Below the pieces are notes generated by a model, which saw only the letters and a list, made by a program, of their open reading frames with translations, was not told the DNA's origin and searched no databases. The position numbers and the translations under genes are program-made. From Coleofasciculaceae cyanobacterium (GTDB lineage Bacteria > Cyanobacteriota > Cyanobacteriia > Cyanobacteriales > Xenococcaceae): DNA of 58,590 nucleotides. Shown one piece after another: positions 9,037 through 17,504 of the stretch (within the stretch, counting starts at the first letter, position 1; each line of letters opens with the position of its first letter). The DNA lies in the NCBI GenBank assembly GCA_036703275.1, contig DATNPK010000077.1, positions 1-58,590 of the forward strand, read 5' to 3'.

Positions 9037-9660
9037 ATGACAAAACTTTCTGTAGACTTAAATCGCTATTTTTTTGAAGAAGAACGCAACGAGAAAGTCA
9101 CTTTATCTGAGATTCTCACTTTAGCAGGAGAGCGTATATTCGGGTTCTTGTTGGTCATCTTATCCTTACCCTCAGCTTTACCTGTTCCTGCCCCAGGTTA
9201 TTCTACTCCTTTTGGTGTTGCGATATTTTTTTTGGCAGTTCAGCTAATTATGGGACGCGATTACCCTTGGCTACCCGCAAAAATACTTAAGGGGTCGATG
9301 AAGTTAGAGACAGTGCAGAAGTTTGTCAAAATGGGTACTCCCTGGATTCAGAGAATTGAAAATGTAACTAAACCTCGCCTAGCTTATATTTGTACTAGTC
9401 CGCCTGGAAGAGTCATGTTAGGGATAGCGATCGCTCTGATGGCAATCTCAATGATGATTCCGATTCCTGGAACAAATACTCTACCTGCAATGGGTATTTT
9501 TGTGACTAGTTTTGGTTTAATCGAAGACGATGGTGCGATTAGTCTGTTTGGTCTAATTCTCTGTGCTTTGGGTGCGGCCTTATCTACTTCGATCTTAATT
9601 GCTCTGGTTTGGGGTGGTTCTAGCTTACTTGATGTAATTAAAGAGCAACTGGGTAAATAA
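9037..9660 (+). CDS. exoD: ExoD-family membrane protein
   Basis: A 207-residue protein of the ExoD family, named after a rhizobial gene affecting exopolysaccharide production and alkali sensitivity. The hallmarks are ILTLAGERIFGFLLVILSLP, SALPVPAPGYSTPFGVAIF, and a repeat of the proline-rich turn in the second half (MMIPIPGTNTLPAMGIF), with four or so membrane segments. The start at ATG 9037 gives the family-typical MTKLSVDLN..., whereas the frame extending upstream to 8956 overlaps the DedA gene. It is co-directional with the DedA gene and convergent with hrcA, 12 bases from its end. The biochemical role is unknown. Confidence 0.85.
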   Translation: MTKLSVDLNRYFFEEERNEKVTLSEILTLAGERIFGFLLVILSLPSALPVPAPGYSTPFGVAIFFLAVQLIMGRDYPWLPAKILKGSMKLETVQKFVKMGTPWIQRIENVTKPRLAYICTSPPGRVMLGIAIALMAISMMIPIPGTNTLPAMGIFVTSFGLIEDDGAISLFGLILCALGAALSTSILIALVWGGSSLLDVIKEQLGK

Positions 9661-9672
9661 CTATAGACGTAA

Positions 9673-10752
9673 TCAGGCTAATTGAAAGGGATTAGAAAGA
9701 TAATCGGCAGTATTTTCTACTAAGGCGATCGCATTTTCGTACAGCATTCTTTTTGGTCCTAAAACACCCACGCTACCTACGGGAACATCATCTTGATAGT
9801 AATTAGCTGAGATTAAAGTACAGGTTTGCATTGGTTCTAAATGGTTTTCAATGCCAATCTTAATACTGACTCGTTTGAGGGAGTCTTCTAGCTCTGGTAA
9901 GGTAAAAATAACGGGGAATAATTGTTCTTGTTGTTTTTCTAAGAGTGTTAACAGAGTTTGTACCTGCTGTAGTTGTGAAAACTCAGGCTGGCGTAACAAC
10001 TCTGCCACACCATGAATTACCATCGGACTAGAATTACTGACTTGGAAAGAAAGTTTAAGCTGACTCAATAGCATACCCAGAAAATCAGTATACTGAGAAA
10101 ATTCGCGGTCTATTTCCGCCCAGTCTAAAGCGGCAATTTCGGTTAAGGAACGTCCTCTCAATTCTCGATCCAGAAAATTAGATAAAAGCTGTAGTTCATG
10201 ATTGATTGTTGAGCGATCGACTTCTGTTTCTGGTAGAGGAGACTCCATCAAAATTGATTGAGTTTGATAGGAATCAGTCACTACGATTAACATAACCTGG
10301 TTGCTAGCCACCTGCACTAACTGTAAATGTCGCAGGGTGCTATTGCGATTTTGAGGAAAGGTAATTAAAGCAATATAACCGCTTAAAGTAGACAGAATCT
10401 TGGCTGCTCGCTGTAGTAGGGTTTCAAAACTGGCTCCTGCTACCTGTAATTCCTGCTGAATTATTTTTTGAATTGCTTTATCGATCTTATTGTTAGGCAC
10501 AATCAGGTGATCGACGTAGGTACGATAACCTGAATCTGAAGGAACTCTTCCCGCCGATATATGAGGTTGATAGAGTAATCCTGCTTCTTCCAAACGCCCC
10601 ATAACGCTACGAATAGTGGCAGAACTAACCTTAAAATTATACTGTTGTGCCAAAGTTTTAGAAGCTACTGGCTCGGCAGTGGCAATATAGTGTTTGATAG
10701 TGGCTTTCAGTATATTCTGATGTCTTGAACTCAGATCTGATTGATTTACCAT
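9673..10752 (-). CDS. hrcA: Heat-shock repressor HrcA
   Basis: HrcA represses groE/dnaK operons by binding CIRCE operators. The 359-residue length is typical. An N-terminal winged helix spans residues 1-80 (YIATAEPVASKTLAQQY; KVSSATIRSVMGRLEEAGLL), followed by the HISAGRVPSDSGYRTYVDHL hinge that is diagnostic of HrcA. Near the C-terminus, VPVGSVGVLGPKRMLYENAI is the other conserved block. No CIRCE element is visible in the window, so its targets lie elsewhere. The rhodanese gene lies upstream on the same strand, 93 nt away, with a weak hairpin (AAAGGG/CCCTTT) between them. Confidence 0.96.
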   Translation of the reverse strand: MVNQSDLSSRHQNILKATIKHYIATAEPVASKTLAQQYNFKVSSATIRSVMGRLEEAGLLYQPHISAGRVPSDSGYRTYVDHLIVPNNKIDKAIQKIIQQELQVAGASFETLLQRAAKILSTLSGYIALITFPQNRNSTLRHLQLVQVASNQVMLIVVTDSYQTQSILMESPLPETEVDRSTINHELQLLSNFLDRELRGRSLTEIAALDWAEIDREFSQYTDFLGMLLSQLKLSFQVSNSSPMVIHGVAELLRQPEFSQLQQVQTLLTLLEKQQEQLFPVIFTLPELEDSLKRVSIKIGIENHLEPMQTCTLISANYYQDDVPVGSVGVLGPKRMLYENAIALVENTADYLSNPFQLA

Positions 10753-10845
10753 TAAATATAATTAGATTAATAAATATTAAGATAATTTTAAAATTTTTGC
10801 TAAAGCAGAAAAGGGTAGCCTGTCCCTTTAACTTTTAATTACGAC

Positions 10846-11193
10846 TTAATAACGCCGAATAGTCGGGTCGACAAAACGAGAATATGCATCAATCCCGCCG
10901 CTCACGTTCATAACCTGAGTAAATCCTCTCATAGACAGCCATTGGCAGAGTTGAGCCGAGCGCATTCCATGATGGCACATAACAACCGTTTCGGCTTCTG
11001 GTTTTAAAGTAGTCAAGAGCTGGTTCGACCACTGTTCAAACTCGCTCAGGGGGTAGACCTCAAAACCTGGCAAACAAGCGATCGCCACCTCACTTTTTTC
11101 CCTAACATCAATTAATTGTAACGATGAATCAGATTCAGCTAAAAGCACTGCTAACTGATTAACATCTATTTCCCTCAGGTCAGAATTATACAT
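10846..11193 (-). CDS. Single-domain rhodanese-like sulfurtransferase
   Basis: A 115-residue single rhodanese domain: LQLIDVREKSEVAIACLPG (CH2A-like motif) and the active-site loop CHHGMRSAQ with Cys73 as the persulfide-carrying residue, then GFTQVMNVSGGIDAYS at the C-terminus. The six-residue loop fits sulfur-transferring rhodaneses rather than Cdc25-like phosphatases. It is cytoplasmic, with no signal peptide. It lies upstream of hrcA on the same strand. The sulfur acceptor is not indicated by context. Confidence 0.88.
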   Translation of the reverse strand: MYNSDLREIDVNQLAVLLAESDSSLQLIDVREKSEVAIACLPGFEVYPLSEFEQWSNQLLTTLKPEAETVVMCHHGMRSAQLCQWLSMRGFTQVMNVSGGIDAYSRFVDPTIRRY

Positions 11194-11339
11194 GGTTGCA
11201 AAAACGTCGCTATTAAAATATTTCGCTTAATGCTAATTTTCTCTTAGTTTAATCACCAATTGTTGTTAATTTTTTTACGGTCAGACAATATCTATAATAT
11301 TTACGGGGCTATAACTGTCATTTTTAAGGCATTGAGATC

Positions 11340-12470
11340 ATGAATCGTTCTTTTTTAAGGATTTTGGTGGGTGGTGCAGCAGCTTTTCTGCTAGTTACTA
11401 TAGTCAGTTTAATCTTCATCGCTTGCCAAAGTTCAATAAGTCTATTAACAGGAGGAGTTAACACTTTTCCACAAGCAACAGCCTTTGTACCCAAACAAGC
11501 CCCGGCAGTGGTTTCTGGGTTGGTCAATCCTGAAAAGCTCTATGGTATACGTCAGGTTACATTGCCGCTGAAGAATCGTCAAAGCGATCGCCAAGAATGG
11601 CAGCAGTGGACAACAAATTTAGTTAGCAGAATCGGATTAGACTATCAAAAAGATCTCCAGCCCTGGTTGGGAGATGAAATTACCCTAGCTATTACGGCTT
11701 TAGATTTTGACCGCAATCTAGATAATGGGATGCAGCCAGGATATCTATTAGCAGTGGAAACCAGAAATAATCAGCTAAGCCAAAAATCTTTAAGCAACTT
11801 CTATGAGGGAGCGTACAAGCAGAATGATGCCTCAATGGAGAAATACAAAGGCGCAAAGATTCTTTTTCCGCCGGCTACTAAAACCAAAAATAAACCAATC
11901 TGGGCAAGTTCAGTCGTGGGCAATTTTGTTCTGTTTGCCAATCATCCCCAAATCATCAAAGAAGCAATTAATCAGGCTCAAGCAGTCAACTTAAATTTAC
12001 AACAGTCAGACGACTACCAAAAAGTAATTAGCAGTATCGATCGCCCCCATATTGGTATAGCCTATATTGATGTTGCTAAGACATCAGCCTGGTTAAATAA
12101 ATCGGTAGCGAGGGAGAAATTTAAGGACAACCAAATTTTAAGTGCTTTTTTATCTATTAGCCACAGCAATTTAGCTGTTCAAACCGCATTAACTAAAGTG
12201 GCTGATTCTGTAGCTAGTTCTCAGGCGTATAAATCTTTAATTAATAATTCTGAACTAAATCAAATTATTGATTCTTTGTTCGTTAAGCGCAACACTTATA
12301 TCGATCTAACCGAAAAGACATCTTTGTTAGAAAAGCAAATGCCCTTATATGAGGTAACCAGATTAGCAATTAAAGCCTTATTTCCTCATCTAAAGGCGAT
12401 CGCGATTGAAAACCAAAACAATCGCGATAACGTCAGTCGCGCTGAAATTTTATTTAAATTGGCTGCCTAA
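11340..12470 (+). CDS. DUF3352-family membrane-anchored protein
   Basis: A 376-residue protein with one N-terminal membrane helix (about residues 8-30, LVGGAAAFLLVTIVSLIFIAC) and a large, presumably periplasmic or lumenal region. The block TAFVPKQAPAVVSGLVNPEKL and the following WLGDEITLAI match the cyanobacterial DUF3352 family, whose function is unknown. As I recall the family, many members exceed 500 residues, so this one may be a short variant; the end (EILFKLAA) does not look frameshifted. The Cys at 29 (FIACQSS) could be a poor lipobox. It is convergent with the recombinase gene downstream, 24 nt apart. Confidence 0.7.
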   Translation: MNRSFLRILVGGAAAFLLVTIVSLIFIACQSSISLLTGGVNTFPQATAFVPKQAPAVVSGLVNPEKLYGIRQVTLPLKNRQSDRQEWQQWTTNLVSRIGLDYQKDLQPWLGDEITLAITALDFDRNLDNGMQPGYLLAVETRNNQLSQKSLSNFYEGAYKQNDASMEKYKGAKILFPPATKTKNKPIWASSVVGNFVLFANHPQIIKEAINQAQAVNLNLQQSDDYQKVISSIDRPHIGIAYIDVAKTSAWLNKSVAREKFKDNQILSAFLSISHSNLAVQTALTKVADSVASSQAYKSLINNSELNQIIDSLFVKRNTYIDLTEKTSLLEKQMPLYEVTRLAIKALFPHLKAIAIENQNNRDNVSRAEILFKLAA

Positions 12471-12493
12471 AATCCTGGTAATTAACCTCTTAA

Positions 12494-13480
12494 TTAAATA
12501 GAAGGAATATCAATATTGAGCTTTAGTGCGGGGTTATTTTCCCAGCGATCGCCTACGTGAGCGTAAATACTCGTAGTGCGGGGATCGCTATGTCCTAATA
12601 AATCTTGTACCTGGCGTAAATCTGCTCCCGATCTTAAAGCTAATGTACCAGCCGTGTGTCGGAGACTATGAGCTGAAATAGTTCTACCAGGAGTGTGTTT
12701 GAGTGAGGCTTGTTCTAAATAGGTATCGACAATAGATCTAATTCCGCGACGCGAAATTCTTTTACCCCGTGTGTTGTTACCAACAGCGATAAATAAAGGT
12801 CTAGCTGGGTTTAATACTTCTCCTCTTGTTTCTCTTTGATGCAAATAATTAACCAAAAGATTAGCAATGTCGGGAGTCAGGGGAACAACTCGAATGTTTC
12901 TTTTGCCTTCTACTCTAATACCTAAGTTTTTGCCTTGTCTAACTAGACTGGAAATGTCGGCGCGATGTAACTCAACGGTGCGTGTGCCTTCTAATGCCAT
13001 AATTGCTAGCATTGCCCTGTCTCTGGCGGATTTTAGCGTACCATCATTAGGTATTGTTCCCAACAGTGTTTCTACTTCTGCCTGTTCTAAATAGGTAATT
13101 TTTTCCCCAGGGTCAGATTTTTCTCGTGGTGGCTTGACTCCCGCAGCAGGATTAATCGAAATTAAACCCTTTTCGACCGCAGCCTGATAAAAACGTCGCA
13201 CCACCGCCAGCTTTAAAGCGATCGTAGCTGGCTTATATTGCTTTTGCCTAATCATCCAATGACGATACTTTTTGATGTCATCTTTGATAATTGTGACCGG
13301 GTTTAGCTGACGGCGATCGCACCATTGAAGAAACTGTTGTAGCTGCCTCGTATAAGTCTTTAGGGTATCTAAAGAGGCATCCCCTGCGCTCACGTCAATA
13401 TCTAAAAACTCAGCAAAAACGACCAGTAAATTATTGGTGGTAATAGTGCTAATTTGTGGCGGATTAGTAGCAGCTAACAT
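12494..13480 (-). CDS. Tyrosine recombinase (XerC/XerD-like)
   Basis: A 328-residue recombinase with an N-terminal SAM-like core-binding domain (about residues 18-105) and a catalytic domain (about 125-320). All catalytic positions are readable: Arg167 (EGTRTVE), Lys193 (VEGKRNIRV), His271 and Arg274 (HSLRH), His297 (LLGHSDPRT), and the nucleophile Tyr306 (TSIYAH). There is no nearby attachment site, excisionase or phage gene, which argues for a chromosomal Xer-type resolvase or a cyanobacterial integrase-like protein rather than a mobile-element integrase. The start is ATG at 13480. Confidence 0.88.
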   Translation of the reverse strand: MLAATNPPQISTITTNNLLVVFAEFLDIDVSAGDASLDTLKTYTRQLQQFLQWCDRRQLNPVTIIKDDIKKYRHWMIRQKQYKPATIALKLAVVRRFYQAAVEKGLISINPAAGVKPPREKSDPGEKITYLEQAEVETLLGTIPNDGTLKSARDRAMLAIMALEGTRTVELHRADISSLVRQGKNLGIRVEGKRNIRVVPLTPDIANLLVNYLHQRETRGEVLNPARPLFIAVGNNTRGKRISRRGIRSIVDTYLEQASLKHTPGRTISAHSLRHTAGTLALRSGADLRQVQDLLGHSDPRTTSIYAHVGDRWENNPALKLNIDIPSI

Positions 13481-13675
13481 CGGTTATTACAGCCTAATTT
13501 GGCACAATCATAGCATAGCAATTTTTGATTATTGAAGATTATTGAAGAGATTACGAGTCCCAAATATTTGATTTTATCCAAGCATTTAAATCTAAAGTTA
13601 ATTATCAATTATTGTTTTCTTAACCTTGGTGTTTTAACTCTAAAGCTAAGAGTAAGTTTATCAGAGCAAAAATAC

Positions 13676-13936
13676 ATGAGTCAGCAATCAGATAACAGCA
13701 AAAATAATTTTCTATATCCCAAGGGAAAATATTATGGTGATTTCTCTCCGGAAAATCCTAACAATCTGTTGTTTAATGCCAACTTACAAGAATTTGCTCA
13801 CAAAGTAGCCTATATTTGCGCTTTGGAAACTAACGATAAAATATCTACCAAGCAAGCATACGATCAAATCAAAGAATTATGGCATCAGTTAAAGACTTCC
13901 AAGAAAGCATTACTCGATCAACAAGACGAGGAATAA
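13676..13936 (+). CDS. Small conserved cyanobacterial protein (DUF7219-like)
   Basis: An 86-residue soluble protein containing NNFLYPKGKYYGDFSPENL-type and NLQEFAHKVAYICALETNDKIS blocks, which I recognise from a small cyanobacterial family of unknown function (DUF7219). The C-terminal half is helical (AYDQIKELWHQLKTSKKAL). I choose ATG 13676 over the longer frame from 13532 because family members start just before the FLYP motif. It stands alone, with a large hairpin directly behind its stop. Confidence 0.7.
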   Translation: MSQQSDNSKNNFLYPKGKYYGDFSPENPNNLLFNANLQEFAHKVAYICALETNDKISTKQAYDQIKELWHQLKTSKKALLDQQDEE

Positions 13937-13937
13937 A

Positions 13938-13977
13938 GTAAATATTCTTCGACGGTAAAGGGATGGAGAATATTTAC
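13938..13977 (+). repeat. Inverted repeat behind the DUF7219 gene
   Basis: GTAAATATTCT (13938-13948) and AGAATATTTAC (13967-13977) are perfect 11-bp arms with an 18-nt spacer, beginning 1 nt after the stop codon. No T-run follows, so it is either a Rho-independent-like barrier of poor form or a 3' stabilising hairpin. Confidence 0.45.
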
Positions 13978-14088
13978 CTGAATCTTTAATCTTCGTTTTA
14001 GCGATCTCAATTCGCAATTCTTAAAAACATACACTTGAGTGGTGTGGAAGGGGGGATTCGTGAGGATTCTCCCTATCCCAATTAGGCT

Positions 14089-14745
14089 TCACACTTGACC
14101 TAAAAACAGTGCCGCACAGCCCACGACTTCAACTGAGACATTCCTAAACCGCTTACTAAGCACTTGCTTTAAGCCCTCAAGATCGTCTTGTTGATTTGAA
14201 AAAATACCCTTACGGTTGTACGCATCCATAAGGTGCTTGGCAAACCAATTCCGTTGTACGCCTCCCTGTAGAAGGGTTGAACCAAAAACAATTGCCTTGG
14301 GGTTCATCAAAGCCTTGAGATGATCGAAAGCTACCGACTTCGACTCGATTGAGCCTGGAAGGCAATGGAGCAGGTAGTTGATTCCGATGGAATCGAACTT
14401 TCCTGCATCTAGGAAAATGGGATCTAAGACATTTCGGCGATACGTTTCAGGTTTGTGTTGCACAATTCGTTGAGCGGCGAACTCCAACGTATTGGAGTTG
14501 AGATCCATCAAGGCGACGCGCGGTGTAGACGAGGGGAACTGGCATCGTTCAAGAAAGTAACTGCCTACTCCAACATCGAGATGATTCGCTGTAACGTTTT
14601 TGTTGTAATGATTCACGAGTCGTTGAGTTGGACACTTCCAGATAAACTGGTTAGAAGCACCGAGTACGACAAAGTCGTAGACAACGAGAGTTCGCTTAGT
14701 GTAGAGAGACTGCCCAGCCTCTACTTGCTCAGGTGTAACACTCAT
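14089..14745 (-). CDS. SAM-dependent methyltransferase of unknown substrate
   Basis: A 218-residue class I methyltransferase: motif I is LDVGVGSYFLE (about residue 56), the motif II acidic position is in ALMDLNSNTLEFA, and the motif IV-like segment is KFDSIGINYLLHCLPG. There is no substrate domain. ATG at 14745 has AGGA 8 nt upstream. It has no partner genes and sits between two large non-coding stretches. Base use seems more balanced than in its neighbours, and no HIP1 octamer was noticed inside it, which would fit acquisition by transfer (inference). Small-molecule or lipid methylation are both possible. Confidence 0.72.
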   Translation of the reverse strand: MSVTPEQVEAGQSLYTKRTLVVYDFVVLGASNQFIWKCPTQRLVNHYNKNVTANHLDVGVGSYFLERCQFPSSTPRVALMDLNSNTLEFAAQRIVQHKPETYRRNVLDPIFLDAGKFDSIGINYLLHCLPGSIESKSVAFDHLKALMNPKAIVFGSTLLQGGVQRNWFAKHLMDAYNRKGIFSNQQDDLEGLKQVLSKRFRNVSVEVVGCAALFLGQV

Positions 14746-15303
14746 TACTCTTTCCTGCTCTGTTTAAAGCCTAAGATTAGTATTTTCAAGTATCAATTGT
14801 TTATTTTTAACTTAATTCTCAACCAGTGCGATCGCTTGTTGATTAATTTGCTAGATACTTGAACCGATCGAGCAATTTACAGGCAAGCTTACAGATATAT
14901 TTCTCAATTAAGAATTCTTTAATTAAAGCGATACAATCGCTGGATCAATTATTTATTTAATGGTGTTTTTTTGCTGGACACAACCGAAAAGCGACTAAAT
15001 ATTTTTAATCTGGGGAATACTATTAGGGTTACGCACTTGAGGAGTATCTCTTAAATGCGCTGCATCGTGCAGCTACGGTAAGCTTTCCATCAAATACTCG
15101 CTAAAATGAAGCTGTAAATTGCCATTGGCAGTCAAAAAATTTTAACGAGCAGGTCATAATTTAAAATTTTTTACAATATAGCTCGCTGACAAACTACTAT
15201 CCGTAGGATAATAAGTCATTGACATTGTACGTTTTTACAAAAACTAATATCTTGAGACTAAAGATATACACTTACACACTCACTTTGATTAAAGGGGAAA
15301 ATA
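14746..15303. other. Non-coding region upstream of hemL
   Basis: About 558 bases without a supportable gene. It holds the divergent promoters of the methyltransferase and hemL. A short GC-richer imperfect palindrome (GCTGCATCGTGCAGC) lies at about 15059-15073. AGGGGA lies just before the hemL TTG start. Confidence 0.4.
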
Positions 15304-16605
15304 TTGGTTTCTACAACTTCCTTTAAAACGGCTAAATCAGAAGAAATTTTTAATGCTGCTCAAAAACTAATGCCTGGTGGCGTAAGCTCACCAGTACGAG
15401 CTTTTAAATCTGTCGGCGGTCAACCAATTGTGTTTGACCATGTTAAAGGTGCTTATATTTGGGATGTCGACGGCAATCAGTATATTGATTATGTTGGTAC
15501 TTGGGGTCCTGCAATCTGTGGTCATGCCCATCCTGTGGTTATTCAAGCTCTTCACGAAGCTTTAGAGAATGGTACTAGCTTTGGTGCACCCTCCGCTTTA
15601 GAAAATGTCTTGGCAGAGATGGTAATTGATGCTGTTCCTAGTATTGATATAGTACGCTTCGTTAATTCAGGAACCGAAGCCTGTATGTCTGTGCTACGCT
15701 TGATGCGAGCTTTTACTGGCAGGGATAAAATTGTCAAGTTTGAAGGCTGTTACCACGGTCATGCAGATATGTTTTTGGTTAAAGCAGGTTCTGGGGTAGC
15801 AACTCTGGGTTTACCTGACTCTCCTGGAGTACCAAAATCTACTACTAGTAATACTTTAACTGCTCCCTATAATGATTTGGAAACAGTTAAAAAGCTGTTT
15901 GCCGAAAATCCCGAGCAAATTGCTGGAGTTATTTTAGAACCAGTAGTAGGTAATTCTGGCTTTGTGACTCCTGATGCTGGTTTTCTAGAAGGGTTGCGCG
16001 AAATAACTAAAGAACACGGCGCGCTTTTAATTTTTGACGAGGTGATGACTGGTTTTCGTATTGCCTATGGTGGCGCACAGGAAAGGTTTGGTGTAACGCC
16101 AGATCTAACTACTTTAGGTAAAGTTATCGGTGGTGGTCTACCCGTAGGTGCTTATGGTGGACGTGCAGATATTATGTCTATGGTTGCACCAGCAGGGCCG
16201 ATGTATCAAGCAGGAACTCTCTCTGGTAATCCTTTGGCAATGACGGCAGGTATTAAAACGCTAGAGTTGCTTAGAAAACCAGGTACTTACGAACAGCTAG
16301 ACCGCATTACTAAAAAGCTATCTCAAGGCTTATTGGCAGTTGCCAGAGAAACGGGTCATGAAGTTACTGGCGGTAGTATCAGCGCCATGTTTGGCATGTT
16401 TTTCACAGGTCATGAAGTTCATAATTATGATGATGCTAAAACTTCTGACATGAAGAAATTTGGTCGTTTCCATCGCGGAATGTTGGAAAAAGGTATTTAT
16501 TTAGCTCCGTCTCAGTTTGAAGCAGGCTTTACTTCCCTAGCTCATACCGATGAAGATGTTGAACAAACCTTGGCTGCTGCTAAAGAAGTTTTAGCTCAGA
16601 TTTAA
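15304..16605 (+). CDS. hemL: Glutamate-1-semialdehyde 2,1-aminomutase
   Basis: A PLP enzyme that converts glutamate-1-semialdehyde to 5-aminolevulinate, the last step of the C5 pathway feeding chlorophyll, haem and bilins. The PLP lysine is Lys273 ([11 protein letters not shown]), the ring-nitrogen aspartate is Asp245 ([10 protein letters not shown]), and [11 protein letters not shown] and CYHGHADMF are the other cofactor-binding blocks. The 433-residue length is exact for the family. The start is TTG at 15304, preceded by AGGGGA with about 6 nt spacing, and gives the family's usual MVSTT beginning, so I trust it. A good terminator follows. Confidence 0.97.
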   Translation: MVSTTSFKTAKSEEIFNAAQKLMPGGVSSPVRAFKSVGGQPIVFDHVKGAYIWDVDGNQYIDYVGTWGPAICGHAHPVVIQALHEALENGTSFGAPSALENVLAEMVIDAVPSIDIVRFVNSGTEACMSVLRLMRAFTGRDKIVKFEGCYHGHADMFLVKAGSGVATLGLPDSPGVPKSTTSNTLTAPYNDLETVKKLFAENPEQIAGVILEPVVGNSGFVTPDAGFLEGLREITKEHGALLIFDEVMTGFRIAYGGAQERFGVTPDLTTLGKVIGGGLPVGAYGGRADIMSMVAPAGPMYQAGTLSGNPLAMTAGIKTLELLRKPGTYEQLDRITKKLSQGLLAVARETGHEVTGGSISAMFGMFFTGHEVHNYDDAKTSDMKKFGRFHRGMLEKGIYLAPSQFEAGFTSLAHTDEDVEQTLAAAKEVLAQI

Positions 16606-16645
16606 GCCGTTGAACTCAAATCGGTCTAATCTCAAGTAAATAATT

Positions 16646-16672
16646 AGGCGGGATTGTATCCCGTCTTTTTTT
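16646..16672 (+). terminator. Intrinsic terminator of hemL
   Basis: AGGCGGGAT / ATCCCGTCT (one G-U pair) around TGT, followed by a run of T. It begins 40 nt after the hemL stop. Confidence 0.88.
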
Positions 16673-16674
16673 GA

Positions 16675-17045
16675 ATTAATAATTGCGATCGCGCAATAGA
16701 TGAAAAGCAATACTGTAGGTATATTTACGAGTTTTCTAAAAGCTTTACTGCCCGACACTATAAGCAAGTATTAAATTATATAGCAGCTAATTATGACAAG
16801 AATATTTTATTAGAAGACATGGCAGCACAAGCCAATCTTACTTCTTCCCATTTTTCTTGTTCATTTAAGCAAACCATTGGTCAGAGTCCCAATCAATTCT
16901 TGATGACTTATTGCATTGAACCAGCCAAAAAGATGCTTAATAATCTCAATAACTTGATGGTCGAACTTGCTTTTTTTGTGGCTTTTGCGACCAGGCTAAT
17001 TTCTGCCGCGTGTTCAAAAAGATTGAGGGTTTAACTTTTAAATAA
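16675..17045 (+). pseudogene. Frameshifted remnant of an AraC-family regulator (DNA-binding end only)
   Basis: The open frame from 16675 encodes YKQVLNYIAANYDKNILLEDM, AANLTSSHFSCSFKQTIGQSP and YCIEPAKKMLNN, the double helix-turn-helix of AraC/XylS proteins. After FF at about 16978 the frame is lost; the next frame continues correctly (CGFCDQANFCRVFKKIEGLTFK) to TAA at 17043. Both a frameshift and loss of the whole N-terminal effector domain are visible, and no start codon precedes the homology. Clear pseudogene. Confidence 0.8.
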
Positions 17046-17504
17046 TATTGCAGGAAATAGTTTTGATGGATTATAAAAGATAAATAGAAACGTAGTAATA
17101 ATTAATCATTCACAATCGCTCTTTAATTTAAATTAAAATCAATGTTGCCTATTATTACCCCAGATAAAATTGCTCTTTCTCCTGGAACATTAGCTGACTA
17201 TGAACAAATCTTAGCCCAGTTAAGCGATCGCACTATTTTTTGTATTCGTTGAAACTACTAATAAATATCTACTAATAAATATTGGGAAGTTAAGCAAAAG
17301 ATAATTTTAAGCTCATTTTTGAAGATTAGTGTTCGTAATCTGGTTTGTCGCTGATAATTGAATTTTGAGAAATACGAGCGCTAGATGATTATTTGAAAGC
17401 AGATAAAAAAAATTTAGTATAGATAATTAAGTATCTTCAATGAAATTGGTTTTTGAGATTATAGCGATCGCTTGGTTGCGTGGACACAATGGAGGAACAG
17501 AATT
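17046..17504. other. Spacer before the kinase genes
   Basis: This holds a 36-codon frame (17142-17252) starting MLPIITPDKIALSPGTLADY that ends early and could be the stub of a lost gene. A direct repeat of CTACTAATAAATAT follows just after it (about 17258-17285). A clear ribosome-binding site GGAGGA (17491-17496) precedes the next gene. The rest is AT-rich and featureless. Confidence 0.4.

Noticed and set aside
17142-17252. A 36-codon frame MLPIITPDKIALSPGTLADY
   Set aside because: It may be the stub of a lost gene, but it is too short and has no ribosome-binding site, so it is mentioned only in the spacer entry.
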